Shown: positions 48,380 to 59,160 of the stretch, one piece after another
How the letters are laid out: each line of letters opens with the position of its first letter
How positions within the stretch are numbered: the first letter of the stretch is position 1
Assembly (NCBI GenBank): GCA_963969495.1
Contig: OZ018326.1
Location: 182,939,653 to 183,003,652, forward strand
Source of the DNA: Ceratothoa steindachneri
Taxonomy: Eukaryota; Arthropoda; Malacostraca; Isopoda; Cymothoidae
Length of the DNA: 64,000 nucleotides
Direction: 5' to 3'
The notes under the pieces: generated by a model
What the model was told of the DNA's origin: nothing
Database searches by the model: none
The model's input: the letters and a program-made list of their open reading frames with translations, nothing else
Program-made: the position numbers and the translations under genes

Positions 48380-49304
48380 CAAAATAAATTAACTTTTTTT
48401 ACCTACCTACCTTCTACCTTCGCTGGTTTTGCTGAAAGGCCCTCTGGTAAACATCCCCTACAGGAGGAATATTTAGCAGGCCTTCTTTTAAGTTTAATTG
48501 ATTAACTTTTTCATTATTATAATTCAATCATAATATTATTTTACTACAAGTTATACTTTAAACTATGTGTGATAGTATGAGTTTCTAGGTTTCTAGTTTT
48601 TTCTTGAATACAGTAAAGAAGGCAAACAGACAATTATACAGGTAAGGAACACCATATTGAAAAGTTCTTTTCCCGTAGCTAGTATTCACTCTTAGAACAA
48701 ATAATTTTAATCTAGTTTCTCTGATAATTTCACCACCTCTATTCAGTATTAGCTTGGATCTTAAGTAGGTAGGTTCTCCAGTTTGGAATGTGTTGTGAGT
48801 CATGCAACATATCTTATAGGGTATTCTCGCCTTGATTGGAAGCCAATGTAAGTTTATCAATGCCGGAGTCACCCTTTCCTCTCTCACAGTTGTGCCATGA
48901 ATAAGTCTTGCTGAATTGTTCAGAATTAGCGGCAGTTTTTGAAGTAAGTATTTTGGTAAGTCCAAATATGTAGAGTTGCAATAATCCACCCTTTTAATTG
49001 CCTGCTTTACTATTATCATTTTCATACATATAGTAGTCAAATATTTTCTGATACAAAAATGGTTCTTAGTTGATAATTGCAACTTTTAATGACTGGGTTG
49101 ATTTGTTTTTGCATAGTTAGATTCTGGTCTAGCATGATGCCAAGGTTCCTGAATCTTATTTTTGTTTTTAATTTAAAAGTTTTAATGATTATCTTTTTCA
49201 GATTTTAAGTGTTCTTCAACCTTCGGAGTTTCTTCTTCGGACCACTAATAATGAGTTTTATTTTATCCTGTTTAAATTGTGGCAATTTATATTTTGATTT
49301 TCTT
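48380..49304 (-). pseudogene. LINE RT C-terminal half and 3' UTR (split element, part A)
   Basis: The minus strand reads NLGIMLDQNLTMQKQINPVI near 49085-49150, KRVDYCNSTYLDLPKYLLQK near 48950-49010, ARLIHGTTVREERVTPALIN and LHWLPIKARIPYKICCMTHN (about 48790-48915), and a C-terminus TSYGKRTFQYGVPYLYNCL (about 48615-48680). A 165-codon frame is intact at 48585-49082. The 3' UTR extends to about 48380 and contains CCTGTAGGGGATGTTTACCA (minus). Sequence ends at 49304, where the Gypsy-type element starts, and the missing N-terminal part resumes at 54562. The RT style is of the CR1/Jockey superfamily. Confidence 0.82.
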
Positions 49305-49975
49305 TGTCGTAGGTCAACTCCGTACACCTTACACCAGATTAATATAGATGTCGTAGGTTAACCCTACACACATTGTACCAGTTTAAGATTGATGTCGTAG
49401 AATAGCGTCAAGTTTACCCTCTCTGATTTACGAGTTTATGGAAAGTTTACAATAGAAGCAGAGTGCCAATTTATTAAAAGTAGGTTGGCCAATAGTCGAC
49501 TATCTTAGAGTTCCAAAATAACAGAAAAACGGGTACAAAAATAACTTTACTAATATGTAAATCAATATTATTTTACAGGACTAATAGGACTATTAGAATG
49601 AACTATACACATACTAAATTTACATGGGTCTCCACAGCTAAGGAGAGGGGTAGAGACATGGTGAGGACGGTCACTATACAAACAAACGGACAATATTGAC
49701 CGAGGGACGCTCTAACGACCTTGAGCGTAAACTAAGCCGATGATGAGGCTTACACTGGGGGGCCGAGGGGGGCAGAGAGAGAGAGTACTTTATCAGGAGA
49801 GTTGCACTTTGCTGTTACCTTGGAAATTTGGTTCGAAGGAGTAATCCTTGCCTTGGCACAAAGGTCAAAGAATAGTCTCTGGATAATAACCATTATGGGG
49901 GTGAACTTAAATCTTGATTTCGAGTAACACGAATTGAGATTGAGCGCGCTGCGTTCTAAGAGCGGGGGAAGCTGA
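49305..49975 (-). repeat. 3' LTR, 5'-truncated, with a 44-bp tandem repeat
   Basis: Aligns with 53500-54035: shared strings include AGTAGGTTG(A/G)CCAATAGT, ACAAAAATAACTTTACTA, CAAACAAACGGACAATATTG and AATCCTTGCCTTGGC. At its outer end GTCGTAGGTYAACYC begins 44-bp units at 49306 and 49350, with a third start near 49394. The half of the LTR that should follow past 49975 is missing. Confidence 0.82.
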
Positions 49976-50440
49976 CCAAAGGGGAGATTGGTTCGGCATC
50001 GAATACGGTAACCGAATTTAGTTTTCAAAAATCGATGCACCTTCTTTACCATGACAAGTGGGGAACAGTAGCTCAATTCCGAAAGTTCGATTATCTGCAA
50101 CGTTAGAAGTTTATCAACTTCATTATTAAATGCTTCCCGGACGAGTATAGGTAGGGGGTAGGATTTGGAACGGATGGGTTTCAGGGTGGTTAGCTGTATA
50201 TTGTGCTCAAAGTGGGTAGCATAACCGGTGATCTCAGAGATGACGTCATCAAAACGACTCAGGAATACTTGCAGTTGGTCCTTTTGACGAGATGATAACT
50301 GGTCGCATATCTTAATTTCCGCAGGCGGGGAATTATTAACGTTGGGCAAGACATGCAAAGAGTATTCCTTGTCTTTCTCCACGCAGGCGACAAGGATTAC
50401 GCAATAGGGGTTTAAGGGGTAGCCATATTACATAAGGGAT
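49976..50440 (-). pseudogene. Gypsy-type RT, N-terminal fragment
   Basis: Reads YCVILVACVEKDKEYSLHVL, LSSRQKDQLQVFLSRFDDVI, HFEHNIQLTTLKPIRSKSYP, then LPILVREAFNNEVDKLLTLQ and SPLVMVKK. These are the linker and first RT block of Ty3/Gypsy pol. The frame is open upstream of 50382 into the integrase C-terminal end, with one stop near 50430, so integrase and RT were one polyprotein in this order. After VMVKK the sequence decays (YRIRCRTN, off-frame for VTVFDAEPIS) and is cut into the LTR. No catalytic YxDD remains. Confidence 0.85.
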
Positions 50441-51570
50441 TCTTCGTCGATTGCAACTATCTGGTTGATGCTCGCGCGTCAGTGGTACCGCTTGAGTATA
50501 TTAATATGGAAGAGCCTTCTTCCCGAGGATGTTTCAATAAGATAATCGACAATTTGTTGTTGTCCGTGGGGAGGAGAAGCAAAACTTCTTCTCTGTGGTT
50601 AAATTTTCTTTCTTTGGATTTGCAATCAAAGTATGTTTTATACTTGCGAAAATTGACGTCGGTGTTCTGTAATGCAATTTCGGAGCACTTTCCCAGCCTC
50701 TTTCTTTAATCCAGTAAATACTAATAAGAAGTCTGGATATTTTGATCCAATTTCTGATTTGACTAAAGTTCCTTTGGGATACTCAGGGGGTATCTGACGT
50801 TTATACCATATAAAAGTTCAAAGGAGGCAAACCCTAAAGTACGATGGGGAATTTTACGGTAGGAAAAGAGGGTTACCAATAGGAAGCGGTGCCATTCAGT
50901 GGGCTAATCTGCACACAACTTCCTGAGAATGGCCTTGAGGCTTCCATTTAGCCTATCGCCCATTTTAATTACCACTAGGTGAAAAGGAGTGGTAAACAGA
51001 GGCTTGATCAGCAATAACTTACCAACGTCAACATTAATTCGGAGGTGAATTGACGACCACGACACGAAAGTATTTTGAGGGGCAGGCCCACAGGGGAAAA
51101 GATGGATATAAGGGTTTCGGCGCAGAAGCTATCGATTTTCTTGAGGGGTACGGGATCTGGAAACCGAGTGGCAAAGTCGACCAGCGTTAAAACGTAACTA
51201 TGGCCTTCACTCGACGTGGGGTGAATTGGTTCGATTTGGTCGATAGCTACTCGGGACAAGGGTTCAGAGATTAGAGGTCTATTCCTCAAGGGCGCAGTTC
51301 TGCCTTGTCCTTTTATGGCCGTATTTTGGTAAATATCGCAAGAACGACAATATCGAAGAATTTCATTGGTCGCACTAGGTCAATAAATATATTTGAAGAT
51401 CCTATGAGCGGTCTTTGTGTGACTAAAGTGACCAGTAAATAGGCTATTTTGAGCCGTTTGCTAGATTGTAGGGATGTGGGAACGGGGCACACATAGCGTC
51501 CGGGACTCGGTGTCGTTTTCCTCGATGCACACTCGATAGAGGAGGTCGTCCTAGACGACGAAGGAAATCA
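50441..51570 (-). pseudogene. Gypsy-type integrase pseudogene
   Basis: From the N-terminus: DDLLYRVCIEENDTESRTL (about 51500-51560), the HHCC zinc finger in AQNSLFTGHFSHTKTAHRIF and LRYCRSCDIYQ (about 51330-51455), and the catalytic core from SEPLSRVAID through HSYVLTLVDFATRFPDPV (about 51150-51270) and LKILSCRGRQFTSEL (about 51025-51075). C-terminal blocks NGSLKAILRKLCADQPTEWH, SKERKFN, LLLLPTDNNKL and ILKRYH reach about 50480. Core residues: the first Asp (LVDFAT) is kept, the second is Cys (LSCRG, family LSDRG), and the third appears as Asp (MGDRLNGS, family VERFNGS). Stops and shifts are scattered. Confidence 0.87.
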
Positions 51571-51779
51571 CCTTATTCCCTCAGTCGCTTTCGCGGGTCT
51601 TATTCTAATCTTTGAACCACAAGAAACGAAGAGATTTACATTCTCTCTGGCTTTTGACAAGGCCATGGGTCATCGCACTTTGGAATTCGGGAGCACACGG
51701 AGATTCCAGAAGTGTAGGGGCCTTCGGTTCCTTCTTCCCGCTGGAATGGGTAGTACCTGGTTGAGCAGCGGCGACGGAA

Positions 51780-52060
51780 GAAACCCGGGAGGACTGACCA
51801 ATTATGACAGAGTAAAACTTGATGGGGGCTGCCACGACTTCAGACCAACCAGTAAACTACGTGCATTCAATGTAGTAGCGAGCAATCGATAATGTATTGG
51901 TGCGCCTCAAGTAATCATGCACTACGGAAAACTCATCGTGGTCCGGAGTCACAGGAGAGGGGGGGGAGGAAATTAGTGCATCGGATACAATGATGCACTT
52001 GATCCCACTATCACAGACGATGGTAGATTTTCGGCACCCATTCATTTCTCGAATTTCAAA
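51780..52060 (-). pseudogene. retropepsin-type protease pseudogene
   Basis: Minus strand REMNGCRKSTIVCDSGIKCI then IVSDALIS and VHDYLRRTNTLSIARYYIEC, followed by FTGWSEV and APIKFYSVIIG. The CDSG box fits the D(T/S)G active site of aspartic retropepsins, and the TxxxPxARxYIxC stretch and KF-SVLIGN-like end follow the pattern of Gypsy-type protease in the Gmr1-like group. A linker (KKEPKAPTLL, about 51700-51750) leads directly to integrase, without any RT in between. Confidence 0.7.
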
Positions 52061-52129
52061 TTGGAGGGCCCTAGAGGTACTTTTATCGAGCCAAAATTTT
52101 AGCTGGTGGTCAGCAGGTATCTGCTGAGA

Positions 52130-53230
52130 AGGAGGGGTGCTTTAAAACAGTGAGTTTTGAGGGTAGTTGAATCTCACGTGGCCAGGAGATCTACAGGTAT
52201 AACACACGATGATCCTCCTGGGGAACGAAGAAGCAGGGGGTTGGGTCGACAAGAGCTTAACATCACGGTGTTCCGACGAATAGAGAGGTTTGGGTTTAGT
52301 GGGCCCAATCACCTTCACGAACTTATTCCCATTATTAGGAACAAATTTTTCTTACTGGTTTTGGATTTTGGAGATGGGGCTTCTGATTTCTTCTCTTCTT
52401 TTGGATAGCAGCTGTGACTAGCCGCATAAACGTCTGCCTCCTCGATGCATTTCATAAGAGTATTGCATCTCATGTCTTTTACGAAGGATCTGATTTCCGA
52501 AGTGAGCGAAGCAAGAACTTGGTCTTTGAAGACGAAATCGACAGAGGTCATATTTATGAGGCGCCTTGGACGCGTCAATCCAAAAATTAAAATGACGCTG
52601 TAAGAAGTAGCCGAACTGTCGAAAAGTCTGGTTTAGTTAAATGCGACAGTACCGAAATTTAGCTCGATAGAAATATGGGGTCATGTTATAAGCGGCCAGA
52701 AACTCGCCTTTTAACGATGAGTAATCATTTGTTGCCTCGGATGGAAGGGAGATAAAAACATCTCAGAATTGAAAGATCAACAGGGGCAATAATTGTGCTA
52801 CACCATCTTCTTTCCCACTGGTTCACCTCCAAGATGGGCTCGAAGTGGATGAGATAAGACCCTAAGTCTTCGCCTTCTTTAAAGACGGGGAATGATATGG
52901 TCACAGACTGCGGTGCGTCTAGCCTAACACTCGAGTAGTTTATGGAAAGCGTCTCGTTCTTCGCTCTGATCATCTCCAATTTGTGAGAGCGAATTCTCTA
53001 TATTTCTTCTCGTTCCCTTTTTCTTTCTTCTATGTCTGTTCTTTCGGATCTTTCTCTTTTTTCTTCTTCTTGGATGTCGGCCATCTTTTCTTTTTCACTG
53101 AGTCCGTCTCACTCACCTTGGGCCTTTGCCCAAGGTTTTGCTAACCAACGAACAAGAATGGGGGTAAACACTCGCGATAGAGCTTTTCCGTTTGAGATTT
53201 CACTGCAATTGAGACGAGAATTACAACACT
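52130..53230 (-). pseudogene. Gypsy-type gag pseudogene
   Basis: The minus strand begins with a Lys/Glu-rich coiled-coil-like region (KKEREREKMADIQEEEKKEK, about 53020-53090). Then come EMIRAKNETLSINYSSVRLD, FPVFKEGEDLGSYLIHFEPI and LEVNQWERR (about 52800-52980), which resemble a gag capsid with a GEDxxxxLxxFE motif. A single zinc knuckle, VCYTCRSPGHVRFNYPQN (about 52155-52215), follows, whose last Cys is Tyr. Stops and shifts interrupt it. Confidence 0.75.
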
Positions 53231-53479
53231 CCTAGCACAGCAATACGAAGAATAATACTATTTTTCTATAGTCTATAACTTACGGCACGAGAAAAGGCTT
53301 CGAAAGACAGCAATTCAATTCCGTGGTGAAATAAAATTAATAGTTAAGCACGGTCACTCGATAATCAATTCACTAAAAAAAAAAAATGGGAACAGGAACA
53401 AATACACTTCGCAAAAAAGTATTCAATGGTTATTTATCACCTTTTTAACTTTGGGAACAGATGCAAGATTAGCCAACAA

Positions 53480-54561
53480 TTAATAGTTTTAACCAAGGTT
53501 AACCAATAGAAGTTTCCAATATAAGCAGATTGCAAATTAACTGAAAGTAGGTTGACCAATAGTGGACTATCTTAGAGTTCCGGGATAACAGATAAACACG
53601 TACAAAAATAACTTTACTAGTATGCAATCAATATTATTTTACAATATTTAAAGGAGTATTAGAATGTACTATAGACATACTAGATTCACACGGTTCTCCT
53701 TAGCTAAGGGGGGGAACGTAGTGAGGAAGGCAACCGTACAAACAAACGGACAATATTGGCCTAGTGACACTCGAACGACCTGGAGCGTTAACTAAGACGA
53801 TGATGAGGCTTACACTTGAGGGAAGTGGGAAAGGGAGGACAGAGAAAGCACTTGCACAGGAGAGTTGTGCGTTTCTGTTACATTCAAGATTTGGTTCGAG
53901 AAAGAAATCCTTGCCTTGGCGCAAAGTTCAAACAATAGTCTCTGGATAATGACTATTACGGGGGTGAACTTACTTTTTGCTTTCCAGTGACACGAATCGA
54001 GATTTAGCACGCTGCGTTCGAGGAGCGGGGGAACGGATGGAGGTAGACTCAGGTGAATTAACGAGAATACCGGGAGCTTTAGGGATTCTGCAAGGATTGT
54101 GCATAGTCCAACGGGACGCGAATAGTGGCTACCGACAGGAGCGGACAGAGGATACAGACGGGGTAGGGGGGACGGCAGATACTGCCTTCCAACTCTAGCG
54201 CCGGAGGATTTATAGAGGTCGAATCGGGTTTTCCCGCCTCCGTCCGAAGGAGATGGTTCTAGAGTCAGACGCATCGGCAGACGAAAATTGACTCGGCCTT
54301 TTAGCACGAGCGCGAGAAGGTTCCTAATCCGGCGAGGCGAACTTTGTCCTACCTCAGATGGCACCTTCTGTGCTCTCACATGTGTCGCAGCTTTCTGTGA
54401 TGGCTGCATTTCAGGTCATCGCGGCACCTCACGGCGTCTCATAATTTCGTACCTCCATTAGCGTAGACAGAAAGGGGCGCTCAGGTGTCTATTGTCTCTC
54501 TCTCTCTCTATTGAAGGGCGAGGCGACGGTATCTTCCTCTCTCTCTCTCTGATCTCTGACA
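53480..54561 (-). repeat. 5' LTR of the Gypsy-type element
   Basis: On the minus strand it starts TGTCAGAGATCAGAGAGAGA at 54561 and runs to about 53480. The part 53500-54035 is shared with the 3' LTR; 54036-54561 has no partner because the 3' LTR lost that half. It contains two short CT-rich simple repeats near 54495-54550. A 199-codon open frame at 53810-54409 runs through the LTR and is not a gene. Confidence 0.75.
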
Positions 54562-55840
54562 TTGATTATTAAATTTACAACTTGCTTGATATTAACATTT
54601 ACCACATTTAGAATTTTGATTCCCTGACTATCATCAGCGAATTGATAGTGAGTGATACGTTGGTTTTGAAAGAGCTCCGTCAATTTTCTTATGTAGATGT
54701 TAAAGAGAATCAATCAGTCCAAGGACTGATTCCTGACGGACCTCATGCTTGGATGCTTTTGGGATGAAACTTTCATTATTAATTTGAATTTTAAATGATC
54801 TATTTTTTAGATAAAATGACATCTATTCAAGAGCTCCTTCTCTCACTCCACTTCTTTTACGTCTTCAATAAGAATTTGATGTTTCACCGTATCGAATGCC
54901 ACAGACTGGTCTAGCATGGACAAAAGTGCAGTGCACCCTTTATCAAAAATCATTAGATCATTAGGTACTGCTGACTTACAAATTTCTGTTCAATAGTTTG
55001 TTCTATATGCAGATTAGTTAGGTCGAATTGCATTGGTGTTTGATAAAAAAATATTCAATTATACTAGGATTGATTTATCAATTAAATTGGAAAGAAAAGA
55101 AAGGTTTAACCCATACCTATAGGATTTGTACTGATTTGCGTCTCTATCACCTTTATACAATGGATGTATAATGGCAGTCTTTTCAGAATCCTGAAATTTT
55201 GGTTCTAAATACTCAAGTTTATTATTTCGGTGTAAATATCTCTAATTTACCAAGATTAAGAGCACTCATGACATCCTTAATTGGGAATGGGTCTGCTAAA
55301 TTTATGTCTCCTTAGATTCTGTCATAATTTTTAAAACTTATTGCTTATTAACTTCATTAAATGATGTGATCAGAATATTATTATCAGTGTTTATTTCATC
55401 TTTCTCCTTTTCATTCACACCAATATTACCCTGATCAATTCCTAAGTCTCTCATTAAGTTATCAACCTTGTTCTAAAAAAAACCCACTAAATTTATTGCA
55501 AAGCAAACAATCACTAATCTCATAGTGCAGAACATTTTCCTTAGTACTTTCAGTAATATCATTTAAATCATTGTAAAGCATTTTACCATCTGCACTCAGT
55601 GATTCTAATTTTCTATTATAATAGTCGTTTGTGGCCCTGTGGAGTAGACAGTTAACACGATTTCGAGCCGCAATTTAGGCATTTCTCTCATTTTCGGATC
55701 TTATTCGTCGCCACACTAACTTTATTCTCCGCATTAATCTGCGAGCGTGTCTAATATCTTAGTTAACCCAGTTCATATTTCTATTTGTATTAATTTTCTT
55801 AGGTCTAATAGGGCCTAACAAGTTGTAATTTTAAGAGAAT
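54562..55840 (-). pseudogene. LINE pre-RT and RT N-terminal half (split element, part B)
   Basis: Minus-strand blocks: a basic pre-RT region (RHARRLMRRIKLVWRRIRSE near 55690-55765), RATNDYYNRKLESLSADGK (about 55580-55640), then much-decayed fingers and palm, and GLILFNIYIRKLTELFQNQR with THYQFADDSQGIKIL near 54600-54725, the YADD box read as FADD. Sequence stops at the Gypsy LTR (54561) and resumes at 49304. It matches the duplicate at 55860-56320 across the break, which shows that parts A and B were one LINE. The endonuclease is missing. Confidence 0.8.
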
Positions 55841-55859
55841 ATTTTTGGAAAAAATATGT

Positions 55860-56320
55860 TTCTTAGTTGATAATTGCAACTTTTAATGACTGTGTTGATT
55901 TGTTTTTGCATAGTTAGTTTCTCATCTAGCATGATGCCAAGGTCCTTGAAAACATTTTTTTTGTTTTTAATTCAAAATTGTTAATGATTTTCGTTTTTAG
56001 ATTTTGAGTATTCTTCAACCTTCGGAGTTTCTTCTTCGGGCTTCAAATCATGAGTTTTGTTTTATCTTCGTTAAGTTTTTAAATTTATATTTTAACCAAC
56101 GTTTGATCTTCATTATTAAGTTTACAACTTGCTTGATATTAACATTTACAACTTCCAGATTTTTGTTGCCTGACCATCATCAGCGAATTGATAGTGAATG
56201 ATACGATGACTTTAAAAGAGTTACGTCAATTTTCTTATATTTATGGGATGGAACATTCATTATTAATTTTAATTTTAAATGATCTATTTTTCAGATAAGG
56301 ATGTATTTTACCAATCTTAT
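55860..56320 (-). pseudogene. second copy of the same LINE (internal piece)
   Basis: The minus strand carries both the YADD-flanking segment of part B (56105-56300 against 54560-54830, sharing GATTTAACATTAAT-like strings such as TTAATATCAAGCAAGTTGTA) and the following segment of part A (55865-56060 against 49070-49250, sharing ATGATGCCAAGG and TTGATAATTGCAACTTTTAATGAC on the plus strand). It lacks the insertion and so shows the uninterrupted order. It is also decayed and lacks about 60 bp near the YADD box. Confidence 0.8.
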
Positions 56321-59160
56321 TTTACTACGCATGCGCTAGGGGAGCTTTAAAATGAAGATGGAAAACCAAATTAAAATATACGAAGGTGGTACACGGGCAT
56401 TTTTCTTTATATCTGAGCCAATTGATCCTTGATGATAAAATAAGATCAGATCAGAGAGGATTCGTTGATTTGATTCGTCAAACGAAGGGGAACTTAAGTT
56501 GAAGAGACCCGAATAATTTGGTGCTTACACCATCACAAGGTGAGGTATCTTCAAAGAAGAAGGCTTCCAATGTGAAGGGGCTTTTATTTCAGCAGGTTTG
56601 AGGCAGGGCATAGCTTCGCGCGAAATGAAAATTCTGATATTTTCAATAGGAGGGGGTGTCACCTTGTATTATTTGCTCCTAGATTGTGCTCAACTTAAAT
56701 TTAAATAATGGTTTCAGAGATTGAATTCCTCTTGGACCTTAATAAGCGTGAAGTATGTATATATACTTATACACATACTGTATATATACTTACTTATATT
56801 TTATCTCTATCTAAGGACGACCATTTTAAGTATACCTATATTATGATTACCTTAAAGGTATTATTACAATGCTGGAAGCGGGTAGGTCATAAAATTAGTT
56901 ATGTTTTATTCTATTTAGTTTACTCTAATTCTTTACTTGTTTATTTCATTATTAATAGTTTCTTAAATTTTGTTAATGTTTTTTGAGTAAATAGAGCAAG
57001 CACCTTTGCATGTCACTTAGATTCGCAAAAACGATGACACTTAGAGGTATAAAAATTTGTTCTTTGTACTCGTATGTGCAATTTCCTCTCGAAAGGACAA
57101 AGGTTACAAATATTATGAAGGACAAACCCAATGTTTTCTAAAACTGACCCGAGTTTCCATTTTTTACCAAATATAGGAAAGAGTTTTTATCGAATTTAAA
57201 GTGCATTACCAAATAGGTTCTCACAGATTTTGTAAAGAGCGAAAATAAAAGAAAGAGAACCTAAAGAGGGTGCAAATGGGAAGATATATAACCTAGGATA
57301 TTCCCGTAGGATGAAAAACTGCAGGTGATTTAGACAAAAGTACACACAATCGTCCAAATAAAAACCAAAACAGTTTACTCTGCTATTTAACATCACATCA
57401 TAATTAATGCAATTTTTGTCATGTTTATTATATGTGAAAAATTAGAGGAAAGCATATTGAGGTTTTTACAAGCCTAATCTGCTAACCTCGCAGCTGAGTT
57501 ACCCGTGTTTTTCAGCCTAAGCCAAGGATTAAGTTTCTACATAATTAAGTCATGTGTTTGCCTACTTTAATATTATTATTATAATTAATAATATTATTAT
57601 TATCATTACTCATTGAATGTATCTTATCATTAAATGATGAATACTATCCAACCGCACATTGGTGACGTTAAGTTTTGGGAGGTTAGACAAGGCCAAAGAA
57701 TGTTTCAGGATTTCGCTGGAAAAACTTTAGCCTCAAGGATGAACCTTGTTCAAGACGATTGATGTAATTTTCTAAAGAAAATACAATTGTAGCTGAAGAA
57801 TCATTGGCAGAAAACTGCATTCAACTCATCACACTGTGCAGCATTACATAAAGGAGATAGGCAAAGTTTGCCAATTGGGTCAATGGATTCCTTGCGAACT
57901 GTCATAGTTACCCTTACAACAAAGAATAAACATTTCTTTATCTCTCCTTTTTCCAACTGTAAAGTAAACCGGTTATGACTATAATTATTAGCGTAGATCA
58001 AAAGTGGGTTATGTATGTATAATTATATTCAAACTTCTTCACAATTGACTAGTCTGGAGTCGACCTGATACCTAACCCAAACAAAAGCCTCATCCATGAA
58101 AGATTCTTTTGCTCTATAAGAATGAATTTAACAATATTAAAATCAGATTAAAGTATACTCGAAGAGGTTTATTAAGTTCATTTACACTGTATAAAAGAAA
58201 GAATTAAAGAAAACAGGCCAGCAATATTGAATATAAAAAGGAGCGATCTTTAATCACGATAACACGCTAAAGAATTTCGAATGCAAATTAATGAGTCATC
58301 TTCCATACCACTCAAGTTATTCCCTAAGTTAACCTGCCTTTTTAGAGAATACCAAATTACCCAAACAACTACCCAAAATCCAAGTCAAACGGTTTTTACA
58401 AATATTGTATTGAAACCTTAGTAGAAAGACGAAGGTTAGTGGTAGAAAGGTAATTATATTAATTTTTAAAATTAAATACAAATCACTTCCTAGAATGGTG
58501 TAATTTCGATCTATAAAATAATAATAAACATGATAAATGCCACGTTACCTAAGGCATGGTCTAATTATTACGTGACAGCCGTTAGGATCTGATTTAAAAT
58601 ATAAATAATGGAAAGGAGATGGGTTAATATAAATAGAACAGGGCGGGAAGATTAAAATCCTTTTAAATACACCATCCCAGCCGGAACCCAGAGGGAAGGG
58701 TGAACAAGGCCCAATCTTGTGACTCCGAAAATGGATGCTTGGAAATAATTGCGAAATGAGCCGCTGACCTAAAAAAAAAGGAAACGATGAAGCAGAGATA
58801 TATAGAAATACAGTCAATCATCTATATTTTTTGCGGAATTGAATGTATATGTTTCATCTTAACTTACTAAAATAAAAATGTTAGAAATAGGACCCTATTT
58901 CTTCCAAAATGCCTCAATTTCTATTTCTGGAGTAATAGGCACAAAAACGGGAGCACTTGAAGATAATTAAATGAATTCTCTTTTTACCTCCGATTTAGGC
59001 CTCGTAGCTTATAGTTTTAAGGCAGATATCTCTATGTGTAGAACAAAAAAAAACCCAGAAAAAACATAATTCTAATAATTTTACACCAGGAGTTACATGA
59101 ACTACTGAAACGGTAAAAGAAAACAAAGACTCACGACCAAGAACGTGCAACAAATTAACC
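56321..59160. other. 2.8 kb intergenic stretch, nothing recognised
   Basis: AT-rich; a short ATT/TAA microsatellite-like run lies at about 57570-57606. Frames at 56708-56986 and minus 58545-58817 are open but without family resemblance. No RNA gene seen. Confidence 0.5.
57570..57606. repeat. ATT/TAA simple repeat
   Basis: Interrupted run of ATT and TAAT units (TATTATTATTATAATTAATA then ATATTATTATTATCATT). It could be a LINE tail, but no hairpin like the one at 30074 precedes it. Confidence 0.6.

Larger units (their letters stand above)
49305..54561 (-). mobile_element. Gypsy-type LTR element with protease-integrase-RT order, inserted in a LINE
   Basis: A 5.2-kb minus-strand element with an LTR at each end (49305-49975 and about 53480-54561), gag, protease, integrase and the start of RT between them. 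Most of RT, all RNase H and the first part of the 3' LTR are deleted at one junction near 49975. Integrase lies upstream of RT, the order of the Gmr1-like group of Ty3/Gypsy elements rather than the normal Gypsy order. Outer limits are good to about 20 bp; no target duplication was fixed. Confidence 0.82.

Noticed and set aside
53810..54409. 199-codon minus-strand open frame
   Set aside because: It lies wholly in the 5' LTR, and its last part is shared with the 3' LTR at 49750-49975, so it is LTR sequence that happens to be open.
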